18,442 nt of DNA from Prevotella sp. CAG:1185 (GCA_000436695.1 HF992658.1:3697-22138), one strand, 5' to 3'. Counted from the stretch's first letter, positions 7,937-16,062 are shown. The notes: a model not told the origin generated them from the sequence alone. Made by a program: numbers and translations.

Positions 7937-7944
7937 CAAAGCTA
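7937..7944 (-). promoter_or_regulatory. Promoter -7 box for nrdJ-folB
   Basis: On the minus strand TAGCTTTG matches TAnnTTTG and lies 25 nt upstream of the nrdJ ATG, so the leader would be only about 20 nt. No exact TTTG is found at the -33 position, only a T-rich stretch. A 7-bp hairpin, TTCGGAA (7974-7980) with TTCCGAA (7986-7992), lies just upstream of the promoter region and could be an operator-like site. Confidence 0.6.
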
Positions 7945-8430
7945 CGAACATTTTTCCATAAAAAGAAATACTTTTCGGAATATTTTTCCGAATAAAATTT
8001 TAAAAAAGTTTTCCAAAAAAGACAATTTAAATTTCTGTTTTTCGCAACTTATTGAGCCATAGGAACATCCGTCTGATTGATGAAACTTATTATTTATCAC
8101 GGTGCGTTTAACTCGCTGATTTTCATGGCATACGCTTTTCAGACATTCTTCAATACGTGCATAACTCACTGTGTTTCAATCAGTTTCAAACTTTTAGTCT
8201 ATTCCGACAATATTATATGGCTAAGTTGTATCATACGTAATGCGACTTGTAACGCCCGATAAAATAGGCTTTTATTACAAAAACGAGGAACATCACCATA
8301 GTTAACGCAACAAATAAGTTATACATGGCGGCGGAGAAACTGAAGTTAACAATAATCTGCAATTTCTCAGACACCGCCTATTGATATAGTCAAAAAAAAC
8401 GAAAACTTCAGCAACCATAACATGTGGCAG
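7945..8430. other. Gap between nrdJ and the barrel protein, no gene seen
   Basis: This 486-bp AT-rich stretch holds no credible coding region. Two short ORFs of 61 and 75 codons have no recognisable features, and one overlaps the nrdJ promoter. An interrupted hairpin (GGCGG and GAGAAA at 8327-8339 with TTTCTC and CCGCC at 8363-8378) lies about 50 nt past the barrel-protein stop, without a T tract. No B12-box (GCCACTG) was seen, so a cobalamin riboswitch is not supported. Confidence 0.5.
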
Positions 8431-10734
8431 TTATTTCTCACGCTCTATGGATATACCCTTTTCATAGCTGTTCAACACTTTTTCAAGTTTAATCTTGCGT
8501 TTCTGATTCTTTCGGAACGTGTATCTTATGAGTATCCACGGCCGCAGACAGCACTCCTTATAGCGGGTGTTGGTAACCGAATGGTAACTGCCGTCGTCCA
8601 TCACGGTCTTTGTGCGCAATTCGCCCGTAAAATGCTGAAGGGCGAGCGCTATATAAAAATCGGGAGTGAAATTATAGTTGACCTGTACTTGGGCATAACT
8701 CGGACGATAATACTGCGTGTAAGAATTGACGCTGAAGTCGCGGTTATTATAGTTCAGATCGCCATAGAACGAAACTTTGTTAAACCGCAGATTAAATCCA
8801 AAATTTGCGTAGACCATATGACGAGGCGACTGTCCCATAAAATAATTGGCATACCATCCGCCTCCGCCATACACACGGCCCCACGGCAGACGGTAACTGA
8901 CGTCGAGTCCGGTCTGTGCCTGCGAAAAATGTCCCATGTTTTCATAGGTATTTGTATAGATGCCGTTGTCGGTAAATCCGTATTGCTCAATCATGTCGGT
9001 TATTCTCTTGTAATAGGCTCCAGGCGTCAGATACAGGTTGCCGCGACTATAGGTATAGCTTATACCTATATAATTCATGGTCTGCGGCTTTAGGTAAGGG
9101 TTGCCGCACTCCACGACAAGCGAGTCGGCCGAGATGTTATATGGATTAAGGTTCGACACCGATGGCGCCGTGTTGCTCAGCGTGTAGCTCAGCTGCAGCG
9201 AGTTGTTGCGGTTTATCATCCACGTTGCGCTAACCGAGCCGCGCGGCTTGAAGTAGTGGTTGGTCTTGCCGGCAGCCTTCAGCCATATTCCTTCCACTCC
9301 GGCAGACAGCATATAGTAAACGCTCTTTATCTTTCCGCCGAATCCTCCGTAAAGATATTGGTTCAACTCGTTGTGCAGAAACACAGGATATGGGTTGTTC
9401 TTTATATTGTCATGAAGCAGTGAGGTATGGCTGCCAAGCGTAAGCGAGTTGCCGTTGTCGTAGTCGCGGGCATAGTCAATCATGAGCATGCCCGAGTTAC
9501 GCCGGCTGTTGTATATCAGATCAGACGCCGACACGTCTTGTCCATACACGTCGGTGCGCTCTGTGCTGTAGTCGTTGCTGTTAAAATTATATGCCATGCG
9601 CACCTCAAGATTGTTGCTTTCGGCAAACGAATGTTTATAATAAAGACTCGTGGTGGCTATAACGCTCTCGTTTCTGTCGCGCGACGTGAAGGCATAAGCC
9701 ATGTCTTCGCCCGAACTGAAGCTGCCCTCGCCGCTCCCGTCGGTCTTAGTGTCTGAAGTGCTGACATAGGCGTTAGCCGCAAAATAGTCTTTCGACGTAG
9801 GACTCCATTTAAACAACAGTTCGCCAAGCATGCTGCTGCCGTTGGTGCGGGTCTTCTCACTGAAGTTCTGGGTGTATGTGGTGTTATGTCTGAATATGTC
9901 CGACTCTATGTCGTCGTGGTATGTATAGTTGTATGCGGCACGGCCGTAAAGGCTGTATTTAGGATTGCCCACTTCAAAATAGAACACGCCCATGCCTTTG
10001 TCGAGAGGCACGTCGTGACGGGTGGCAGCCTCGAGCCATACATAAGGTGCCTTCTTCTTTTTCAGCTTTATGTTCACTATGCCGCTGATGCCTTCCTGAA
10101 GATAGCGCGCAGGCACCACGTTGATAACTTCAACCGACTCTATGTCTGAAGGATTTATCGGACTTATGCCCGAGTTAATACGGTTGCCGTCGATGAGCAC
10201 CAGCGGACTCTTGCCGTTGAGCATCGTCACTTTAGACATTGCCGGGTCGGAAATCAACAATGGTATTTCCTGCAAGGCCTCAAAAGTATTACTCAGACGA
10301 CGGGCCTTGTCTGACAGAAAGAACTTCTGTCCGTTGGCTGTGCGCGTAACAATCTGACTGCGGTCGGCCGTAACAGTTACGTTGTTGAGCTGTATGTTCT
10401 TTTCTGCGCGTGTAAGTTCATATACAACGTTTCTCATTGTGTCGCCCACAACTAATCTTGCCGACATATCTTTAAAGAACAACGCGCTGATACTTACCGT
10501 GTATTCTCCTTTTGCAAGTCCGTCGACACTGAAATGCCCATTTTTGTCTGTAGCGCCGAACCACACAAGCGAGTCGCCCTGCATAATGCTCACATATCCA
10601 TCTTCAACGGGCTTGTCGGTGCCGGTTTCAATGAGTGTTCCGGTAAATGCATTCATGCTTTTGTCCTGCCCTGACGCTGCATTAGACATAAATGTCAACA
10701 ATGTGACGATAAGAAAATAAACAGTTCTGTTCAT
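8431..10734 (-). CDS. Outer-membrane beta-barrel protein, TonB-receptor-like
   Basis: This 767-residue protein resembles the Bacteroidota family with an N-terminal regulatory-like Ig fold, a plug and a large barrel. I use the ATG at 10734 rather than one 15 codons upstream, because it gives a clean signal peptide (MNRTVYFLIVTLLTFMSNA). A carboxypeptidase-regulatory-like domain follows (FTGTLIETGTDKPVEDGYVS onward, roughly 30-110). The plug-like region contains LVLIDGNRINSGI and IESVEVINVVPARY, and then GISGIVNIKLKKKK. The rest is Tyr/Asn-rich alternating strands to ILIRYTFRKN, plus an unusual charged tail of about 25 residues. The ligand is unknown, and there is no SusD-like partner or enzyme next to it. 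The gene is isolated by gaps of more than 400 bp on both sides. Confidence 0.85.
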   Translation of the reverse strand: MNRTVYFLIVTLLTFMSNAASGQDKSMNAFTGTLIETGTDKPVEDGYVSIMQGDSLVWFGATDKNGHFSVDGLAKGEYTVSISALFFKDMSARLVVGDTMRNVVYELTRAEKNIQLNNVTVTADRSQIVTRTANGQKFFLSDKARRLSNTFEALQEIPLLISDPAMSKVTMLNGKSPLVLIDGNRINSGISPINPSDIESVEVINVVPARYLQEGISGIVNIKLKKKKAPYVWLEAATRHDVPLDKGMGVFYFEVGNPKYSLYGRAAYNYTYHDDIESDIFRHNTTYTQNFSEKTRTNGSSMLGELLFKWSPTSKDYFAANAYVSTSDTKTDGSGEGSFSSGEDMAYAFTSRDRNESVIATTSLYYKHSFAESNNLEVRMAYNFNSNDYSTERTDVYGQDVSASDLIYNSRRNSGMLMIDYARDYDNGNSLTLGSHTSLLHDNIKNNPYPVFLHNELNQYLYGGFGGKIKSVYYMLSAGVEGIWLKAAGKTNHYFKPRGSVSATWMINRNNSLQLSYTLSNTAPSVSNLNPYNISADSLVVECGNPYLKPQTMNYIGISYTYSRGNLYLTPGAYYKRITDMIEQYGFTDNGIYTNTYENMGHFSQAQTGLDVSYRLPWGRVYGGGGWYANYFMGQSPRHMVYANFGFNLRFNKVSFYGDLNYNNRDFSVNSYTQYYRPSYAQVQVNYNFTPDFYIALALQHFTGELRTKTVMDDGSYHSVTNTRYKECCLRPWILIRYTFRKNQKRKIKLEKVLNSYEKGISIEREK

Positions 10735-10826
10735 TGTGCTATGTTTTTTAATCTTCCATTCAAAATTTTTAGATTTCAACAGGTCATTTTATTGAAATCG
10801 CCTGGCGGCAATACTTCAACAAGCCA

Positions 10827-10950
10827 CAGATGTCATCTGCTTATTGTACGCACGACAATACTTTTTGTGACATAAAAAACTAATAATTGCGTAATTTTTT
10901 CATCACTTTTGTTTTCAGCAAAAGTAATTAGACACTAGAACAGATGACAC
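10827..10950. repeat. Nested inverted repeats upstream of the barrel protein
   Basis: CAGATGTCATCTG (10827-10839) is a perfect odd palindrome. Its TGTCATCTG half also pairs with CAGATGACA at 10942-10950. Inside that, TACTTTTTG (10859-10867) pairs with CAAAAAGTA (10919-10927). The arms lie about 100-215 nt upstream of the barrel-protein ATG, a plausible place for an operator. The function is unknown. Confidence 0.45.
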
Positions 10951-11111
10951 ATTCATGAAATATCAACAACAACAGAATTTTGTTTTCACCAGTAGAATTC
11001 ATAAGATTTACATCTTGGACAAAATGTTTCAACTTAATTCTCAATAAATCATCACATAGTCTTCAAAATAAAATCTTTTTCTAAAATAGAAAAAAATATA
11101 AATTAGGAATA

Positions 11112-11143
11112 GGGTGCATCAAATATATCACATTGATACACCC
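11112..11143 (-). terminator. Terminator-like hairpin after the lipoprotein gene
   Basis: GGGTGCATCAA (11112-11122) and TTGATACACCC (11133-11143) pair over 11 positions with one C/A mismatch and a 10-nt loop. It begins about 30 nt past the lipoprotein stop. The bases after it on the minus strand (TATTCC) form only a poor T tract. Confidence 0.5.
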
Positions 11144-11173
11144 TTATTATGAAATAATAAATTTTTATACTAA

Positions 11174-11740
11174 TTATGGTATTGTTATTCTATAACGGCC
11201 TTTAACATTACAACTTTCTATTTCATATGAAAAAGTAGATGTAAAAGTTCCTTCTATCTGAACATGTCCATTAACCTCTTTTATTGAATTAACTTTATGT
11301 GTTCCTTCTACCCATTCATATTCGTTATAATCAATTGTTAGTGTCGACCAAAATGTAAGATTGTTGTAATAGTCATCTTCAAGTAAATCTTTTGTACAAT
11401 GATATGTTCCAGGTTTTGACGCCAATAAATCATTTATTCTTGAATAATGTACAACACCAAATAAGAAAGAAAATCCATATTTTTCAAAATGATCTTCCAT
11501 ATCGTAAGTTGCGGTAAGAGGATTGCCTTCAGCATCCTTGCCTACTGGATCTATTTGCACATAAGACCAAAGTTTAATATTATCTCTATAAGTTTTTCCG
11601 TTAAGTGTGATTTCGATATAATCGTTACTTGATGAGCTTCCAGACTCTTCGTTATCATCATCACTACCACAAGATATAAAAGCTAATGCTACCAACATTA
11701 TTGTCGGCAATAACATCAATATAGAATATAATTTTTTCAT
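11174..11740 (-). CDS. Small surface-type lipoprotein, function unknown
   Basis: This 188-residue protein has a typical lipoprotein signal. The chosen ATG at 11740 gives MKKLYSILMLLPTIMLVALA followed by lipobox FISC with Cys24 as the lipidated residue. The longer ORF adds 18 codons that would bury this signal. After Cys24 the acidic GSDDDNEE tract resembles the Bacteroidota export signal that sends lipoproteins to the cell surface. A Ser-rich spacer leads to a mature domain of about 150 residues starting YIEITLNGKTYRDN, with alternating hydrophobic and polar residues suggesting a beta-rich fold. I do not recognise the family. The gene is AT-rich compared with its neighbours, stands alone, and borders a 1.2-kb gene-poor region, so it may be accessory. 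Confidence 0.75.
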   Translation of the reverse strand: MKKLYSILMLLPTIMLVALAFISCGSDDDNEESGSSSSNDYIEITLNGKTYRDNIKLWSYVQIDPVGKDAEGNPLTATYDMEDHFEKYGFSFLFGVVHYSRINDLLASKPGTYHCTKDLLEDDYYNNLTFWSTLTIDYNEYEWVEGTHKVNSIKEVNGHVQIEGTFTSTFSYEIESCNVKGRYRITIP

Positions 11741-12857
11741 ATTTTTATGTCTAATATTTATAATATAAGTAACATCTAATCCGAAAATTGACATACCAAT
11801 TCCACTTATAGTTTGACGATTCGATTCAAAGCGACATGTTCTTATTATCTGAAAAGCCTTAATTAATTTTAAGAACTATACTGTAATTTTCTTTGCCCAC
11901 TTTTACTCCATCTGTATACTGACTTAAAACATGACAAAAATATTTTGCTGTTTTTTATAAGTGAAATTTATAACAACAAATGGATACAATGTCAATAAAA
12001 ACAAAATAAATAATACATATTGATATTTAATATCAAACATCGAGAAGCCATCATATTTAAGATGATAATCACAGACCACCTCTAAACGCATATCGTTAAT
12101 AATGTTGTCTTTAGTTTTTCACGGCTATACCACAATTAGAAGCATCCATTTCATATAGGACATATGTCCAAACATTATATTTTCCTTTTGTGCTGATTAC
12201 TAATATCTAATTAACACCTAGCTGATTGTAAAAAGTTTATTTCATAGTTTCTTAAATTAAATTTTTATTGAATATTCTGTTTTTGTGTGGTCCTTTAACC
12301 TGAGATAGACAGAAAAGAAACGTGGACCAAAAACTAGTCTACATTCTCTGTATTATATTTTGTAATATACAAATAAAAGCTAACGCCAATCAACGCCAAA
12401 AACTTTTATCATTTTATAAATTCGTATAAATTAACAATTATCATAGTGCAAGAATGCAAACTAACGTTTCAAATTTCTATATGTCTTTTTTATTTTTTCA
12501 TAGGCACTTATTTTTTTACATTATATGCAAAAGTAAACAAAAATGTCTAATCTCGCAAGAAAATTATCAAATACATTTATATTATCAGCTACTTAATTCT
12601 GTAGAATTAAATTCATCATCTATTATTCTCACAATCTTAAGACAAAATCTTCAAATATTTTTTACGCAAGAGTTATCTATGGATGCGCAAAATTAGAAAC
12701 AAGTCAAAAAACTATAAGCAAATCATTAGAAAACGACTACACTTTTAAAATACAGGTATCACTATAAATAAATACATTAAGCAAAAACATCTTATTTGCT
12801 TTCGGACTGAAACCGATAGAGTTACGGTGCGAAAGTGGCCGAGTTACGATACGAAAA
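11741..12857. other. AT-rich gene-poor stretch
   Basis: About 1.1 kb is strongly AT-rich and lacks an intact recognisable gene. It contains minus-strand fragments at 11924-12206, a 17-nt AT palindrome TTGATATTTAATATCAA (12020-12036) and a direct repeat TTGGCGTT on the minus strand near 12385-12405. It ends at the 22-bp repeats at 12819. An 80-codon plus-strand ORF at 12454-12696 has no recognisable feature. The region may be decayed accessory DNA. Confidence 0.5.
11924..12206 (-). pseudogene. Possible gene remnant with a frameshift
   Basis: Two consecutive minus-strand reading segments join across a shift. The first (12203-12111) contains GKYNVWTYVLYEMDASNCGI and ends at a stop right after an AAAAA run. 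In the next frame a segment reads KTKDNIINDMRLEVVCDYHL and continues to a stop at 11924, with a hydrophobic stretch YVLFILFLLTLYPFVVIN. A single-base indel in the A run would fuse them. The composition looks more protein-like than most of the gap, but I cannot assign a family. The second segment alone could encode a 55-residue membrane peptide from an ATG at 12091. Chance ORFs are quite possible. Confidence 0.2.
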
Positions 12858-12884
12858 TGGGCTGTTTACGATGCGCAAACAGCC
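12819..12884. repeat. Three 22-bp direct repeat units
   Basis: Three adjacent 22-nt units share the core TTACGRTRCG: 12819-12840 (GAGTTACGGTGCGAAAGTGG...), 12841-12862 (GAGTTACGATACGAAAATGG...) and 12863-12884 (TGTTTACGATGCGCAAACAG...). The first two differ at few positions. The third has diverged at its ends so that it forms a hairpin with flanking bases. No ORF spans them. Confidence 0.65.
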
Positions 12885-12886
12885 CA
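12858..12886 (-). terminator. Terminator of the TonB-dependent receptor gene
   Basis: TGGGCTGTTT (12858-12867) and AAACAGCCCA (12877-12886) form a perfect 10-bp stem with a 9-nt loop, 86 nt past the receptor stop codon. On the minus strand TTTTCGTATC follows, a short T tract. The hairpin is made from the third 22-bp repeat unit and the end of the second. Confidence 0.6.
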
Positions 12887-12971
12887 CTTATTTTATGCTT
12901 TTCAGCGTGTTGTCAATTGTAATACTTTATTGCCATACACGCAGACTGACACGATGAACAGCTGATATGTG

Positions 12972-15041
12972 TCACCAAACGTTCCATCTTACTCCTGCCA
13001 TAACCCACAAACCGGGCTGAGGCACGTTGCCGTAGTCGACATAGGTGGCGTCTAACAGGTTGTTGGCCTCTACATAGACGCTGTAGCGCGACTTGTCCCA
13101 CGACAGACGTGCGTCTACAAGCGAATAGGGCTTATAAGTGACAGACACGCCCTGCGGATCGGTGTATGACCCTACGCGATACTGATAGCGGTAGTTGACA
13201 TTGAGGTTAAGGGCGCTCACAACATGAATGGCGAGACCTGCCACGAGCTTATGCCTGAGATACTCGAGAGCATAGAGCGACTGCACGCCCGGCTCCTTTT
13301 GCTGATTCTGGTCGATGTAGCTGTATGCCACGTTGAATGTGCGCAACACATTCTGGCGGGGCAACAAGCGATTGAAAAGCAACTTCAACGAAGCCTCGAA
13401 GCCGGTGGAGTTAATCTCGGCATGATTAACAGACGTCCACACAGCGTCCTCGCCGAGCGAGGTGTCCATTATCCAGTCAATCATGTTTGTTCCGTGATGA
13501 TGATAAACCGACAGCGTACCGGTTATTCCTTCTGAAACATACTTGACGCCTCCCTCAACGGCACTCATCTCCTCTGGTTTAAGATATTTGTCGGCCTTGT
13601 GTCCGTCTACCGAATAATAAAGTTCGGTGAACGACGGCATGCGCAACGACATATTGTAAGACGCAAACACCTTCCAGTTCTGCCCTATTCTGTAGCTGAC
13701 GTCAACGCCTGGATAGATTTTAAACGGCATCTCGTTCCACGTGTTCTTAACAGCCGTAAAGCCGGCGGAAAGGGTGAAACGCTTAAGGATGACGTTGTGT
13801 TCAAGATAAAAACTGAGGTTGCTGCGGTTAAGGCCGTAGGTGTAGTTGCGGTCGGTACCGTGAATGTGTATCGGGTTGTCGAGCGGCTCACCGAGGTTTC
13901 CGCTCACAAGGTCTTCGTTGCGGAATTCGGCTCCGAAGGCTGTGCGTCCCAAAATCCAGTCGAACCAGCTGTTAAGGTTTAGTCCGAACACATCGGTGCG
14001 GTTATAGTTGAATGGCGACTTGTCGGGCGCTCCCCTGTAAAATTCATAACGGTCTTGAAAACGGTTCCAGTAAATAGACGGCCGGAAGTGGAACTTGCCT
14101 CCTTTCGTCTCGGCTTGAACGGCCGTGAAATATTTTGTGGTATGCTCATACTGCTCGTCGGACAGAAGACTGTAGAACGTATTGCTGCCCCATCCCTTGT
14201 CGCTCACTCCGGCGTGCCACCCTATCGTGAGGTTGTCGTCATCGTAACGTCCCTGATAGAATGCTCTTGCACCTTCATAGTCGGCATTGAGATGTCCGCT
14301 TTTGCTTCGCAGCCAGCCGTCGCTGCGCGTATAGCCCGCGCTCAGCTGATTGTTCCACTTGCTTTGCTTCAGATTAACGCGTCCTCCGGCAGACAGATAG
14401 CCAAACGAGCCTCCTTCGGCATGAACATCGGCACTGCTTTTTGCTCCGAGCTTTGTCACAATGTTGATGACTCCCACAAGCGACGACGTTCCGTAGGCCC
14501 TTCCGGCTGGCCCCTCAAGCACTTCAATCCGCTCAATCTCGCTTATGTCCACGGGCAAGTCTAAGGCATTATGCCCAGTCTGCGGGTCGCAGATGTTTAT
14601 ACCGTTAAGCAAGACGGCTATGTGCTCGCTGGTGCCTCCGCGCATGCTGATGTCGGTCTGTGCCCCTATAGGTCCTCGCTGCCTGACATCCACGCCTGCG
14701 GCATACTTAAGCAAATCGTTAACACTTTGCACAGGGGCAGCGGCAATCTCGTCGCGCCCGAGCACATTCACAATTCTCGCCGCATGGCCTCCTGTAAGCG
14801 GCGCTCGTGAAGCCGTAACATCCACCTCATCGAGCATTACGGTCTCACCGGTTGTCTGCATAGTGCTGTCCACCTTTTCAACCCTTGTGCTTATGCCGTC
14901 GGCTTTGGCATAGGTAAGAGTGGCAACACTAAGCGTGCCGATAAGAACCTCTTTGCCCAGGCAAGAAAAGAGCGAATAGCCCTTGTTGCCAAAACGGGTG
15001 AACTTAAAGCTCTCACGCTTGTTGAAAATTGTTTTGTACAT
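12972..15041 (-). CDS. TonB-dependent outer-membrane receptor, BtuB/CirA-like
   Basis: This 689-residue receptor imports a scarce nutrient such as cobalamin, haem or a siderophore across the outer membrane using TonB energy. A TonB-box-like segment, MLDEVDVTASR, lies at 69-79. The plug domain (about 85-197) includes ISMRGGTSEHIAVLLNGINI, IERIEVLEGPAGRAYGTSSL and VGVINIVTK. The barrel continues to the C-terminus and ends in an aromatic residue (RWNVW). The N-terminus is long: SFKFTRFGNKGYSLFSCLGK precedes the hydrophobic signal core, an extension I recognise from other Bacteroidota receptors. No substrate-binding lipoprotein or ABC importer is adjacent. A B12-dependent reductase elsewhere in the window makes cobalamin one possible ligand, but the leader is too short for a B12 riboswitch, so the substrate stays open. 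Confidence 0.9.
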   Translation of the reverse strand: MYKTIFNKRESFKFTRFGNKGYSLFSCLGKEVLIGTLSVATLTYAKADGISTRVEKVDSTMQTTGETVMLDEVDVTASRAPLTGGHAARIVNVLGRDEIAAAPVQSVNDLLKYAAGVDVRQRGPIGAQTDISMRGGTSEHIAVLLNGINICDPQTGHNALDLPVDISEIERIEVLEGPAGRAYGTSSLVGVINIVTKLGAKSSADVHAEGGSFGYLSAGGRVNLKQSKWNNQLSAGYTRSDGWLRSKSGHLNADYEGARAFYQGRYDDDNLTIGWHAGVSDKGWGSNTFYSLLSDEQYEHTTKYFTAVQAETKGGKFHFRPSIYWNRFQDRYEFYRGAPDKSPFNYNRTDVFGLNLNSWFDWILGRTAFGAEFRNEDLVSGNLGEPLDNPIHIHGTDRNYTYGLNRSNLSFYLEHNVILKRFTLSAGFTAVKNTWNEMPFKIYPGVDVSYRIGQNWKVFASYNMSLRMPSFTELYYSVDGHKADKYLKPEEMSAVEGGVKYVSEGITGTLSVYHHHGTNMIDWIMDTSLGEDAVWTSVNHAEINSTGFEASLKLLFNRLLPRQNVLRTFNVAYSYIDQNQQKEPGVQSLYALEYLRHKLVAGLAIHVVSALNLNVNYRYQYRVGSYTDPQGVSVTYKPYSLVDARLSWDKSRYSVYVEANNLLDATYVDYGNVPQPGLWVMAGVRWNVW

Positions 15042-15093
15042 AAAAATTTGTTATAATTTAAAAGTTAACATTTCGCCTAACGCGAAACGTCCG

Positions 15094-15124
15094 CAAAGAT
15101 AGTGAAAGGCGAGAGTAATACAAA
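15094..15124 (-). promoter_or_regulatory. Complete Bacteroidota promoter for the TonB receptor
   Basis: On the minus strand TTTG (15121-15124) is followed, after exactly 19 nt, by TATCTTTG (15094-15101), matching both the -33 and -7 consensus. It ends 52 nt upstream of the receptor ATG, leaving a leader of about 45 nt. This is the best promoter in the window and leaves no room for a riboswitch. Confidence 0.8.
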
Positions 15125-15185
15125 ATAAAACTTGCTTTATTTTTATGGCCGAGCCGCAGACTATTCTTTAATAAGACAGAAAAAA

Positions 15186-15212
15186 ATAAGTTCACCCGTT
15201 AGGTGAACTTAT
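15186..15212 (-). terminator. Strong intrinsic terminator of the porin-like gene
   Basis: ATAAGTTCACC (15186-15196) and GGTGAACTTAT (15202-15212) form a perfect 11-bp stem with a 5-nt loop, beginning about 8 nt past the stop codon. On the minus strand the stem runs directly into a T run (the A run at 15180-15186). Confidence 0.9.
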
Positions 15213-15220
15213 ATACTTTT

Positions 15221-15883
15221 TCAGAATAAATATGCAAAAGAAGCTGTAAATGTCCTATTCTTGCTGTCAGGACCCATCTTATTAATATTCTTCATTCCCC
15301 AATCATATCCCACGGAAAGCTGAACATGACGGGCTATTTCTGCTCCGGCACGAACTCCCAATCCCCAGTCGAAGCGGTTAAGAACTTTGTCACTGAACAC
15401 ATTGTCAGACACATTCTTTGTCAAAGAAATTCCATTGTTGTCAGTAAGTGTTATTTTAGATTTGCCAAACAGACCTATGTTAAAGTATGGTCCGGCATTG
15501 AAAAACAAGTTTACATTACGGCCAACGGAAAACTTATAGCCTATATGAACGGGAATATTCAAATAATAAGGACTGAGTTTATAATCCAAAGTGTTATTAT
15601 CCATTGCTTCAACTGAACTGGATGTGTAATTGTCGCTGTAATAATATCCCGGTGATTTCCATCCATAAGAAGACAGCATAAGTCCAAAATCCAGATAAAG
15701 TCCTTTCGTAACCTGCGGAAGTCCAAGTTCACCCTTAAAACCGACATGAAAACCCGAGCCGGAATTATAGCCACTTGGAGAACTGAGATTATAACCTGCG
15801 GTTGCTCCTACTCTGAAATCTTGCGCTTTTGTCATCATACCGAATGACAAGAAAAGAAGCGATGTGAATAAAATTTTCTTCAT
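15221..15883 (-). CDS. Small outer-membrane beta-barrel (porin-family) protein
   Basis: This 220-residue protein has a signal peptide (MKKILFTSLLFLSFGMMTKA, cut before QDFRVGA) and a barrel of about 200 residues of the PorT/OmpX-like outer-membrane beta-barrel type common in Bacteroidota. The ATG at 15883 is chosen because it starts the signal peptide; the longer ORF adds 14 unlikely codons. Alternating strands are visible: FRVGATAGYNLSS, LYLDFGLMLSSYGW, YYLNIPVHIGYKF, VNLFFNAGPYFNIGLFGKS, WGLGVRAGAEIARHVQLSVG and TFTASFAYLF at the end, whose final Phe suits insertion by the BAM machinery. The exact function is unknown; structural or transport roles are both possible. It has its own strong terminator and no linked genes, and no clear TAnnTTTG was found upstream. 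Confidence 0.85.
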   Translation of the reverse strand: MKKILFTSLLFLSFGMMTKAQDFRVGATAGYNLSSPSGYNSGSGFHVGFKGELGLPQVTKGLYLDFGLMLSSYGWKSPGYYYSDNYTSSSVEAMDNNTLDYKLSPYYLNIPVHIGYKFSVGRNVNLFFNAGPYFNIGLFGKSKITLTDNNGISLTKNVSDNVFSDKVLNRFDWGLGVRAGAEIARHVQLSVGYDWGMKNINKMGPDSKNRTFTASFAYLF

Positions 15884-16030
15884 ACTAAAATAAAAAATGA
15901 GGTTAATTAATTTATCCTTAAACACGCAAGCCCAGAAATCCCCCTATCCTGTAATGTTAAAATATCATTAGTTTGCCGTTTACTTTTTTCTTTTCATGGA
16001 ATATTGAATCAGTACAATACACATACAAAA

Positions 16031-16062
16031 AAAGAGGAGAACGCTTGCGCATTCTCCTCTTT
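16031..16062 (-). terminator. Strong intrinsic terminator of the MFS gene
   Basis: AAAGAGGAGAA (16031-16041) and TTCTCCTCTTT (16052-16062) form an 11-bp stem with a 10-nt loop containing CGCTTGCG. It lies about 24 nt past the MFS stop codon. On the minus strand a run of seven T overlaps the end of the stem. Confidence 0.9.

Larger units (their letters stand above)
10735..11173. other. Gap upstream of the barrel protein
   Basis: This 439-bp gap presumably holds the promoter of the barrel-protein gene. No exact TAnnTTTG was found; the nearest is TACTTTTTG at 10919-10927 on the minus strand, with one extra T. It also contains a nested inverted-repeat structure (10827-10950) and the downstream hairpin of the lipoprotein gene (11112-11143). 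The remainder is AT-rich and shows no coding signal. Confidence 0.5.

Noticed and set aside
7942..8169. 75-codon minus-strand ORF upstream of nrdJ
   Set aside because: It overlaps the nrdJ promoter box and has no recognisable features.
7912..8430. Cobalamin riboswitch upstream of nrdJ
   Set aside because: No B12 box was seen, and the TAnnTTTG box implies a leader of about 20 nt.
8422..9093. 223-codon plus-strand ORF and the 229-codon ORF at 870-1559
   Set aside because: Both are antisense shadows of the barrel-protein gene and dnaA, which have clear family motifs.
12454..12696. 80-codon plus-strand ORF
   Set aside because: It is in the most AT-rich part, has no recognisable motif, signal or ribosome-binding site, and runs opposite to every other gene. 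A real small protein cannot be excluded.
12819..12884. CRISPR array
   Set aside because: The three units are directly adjacent with no spacers, and no cas gene is present.
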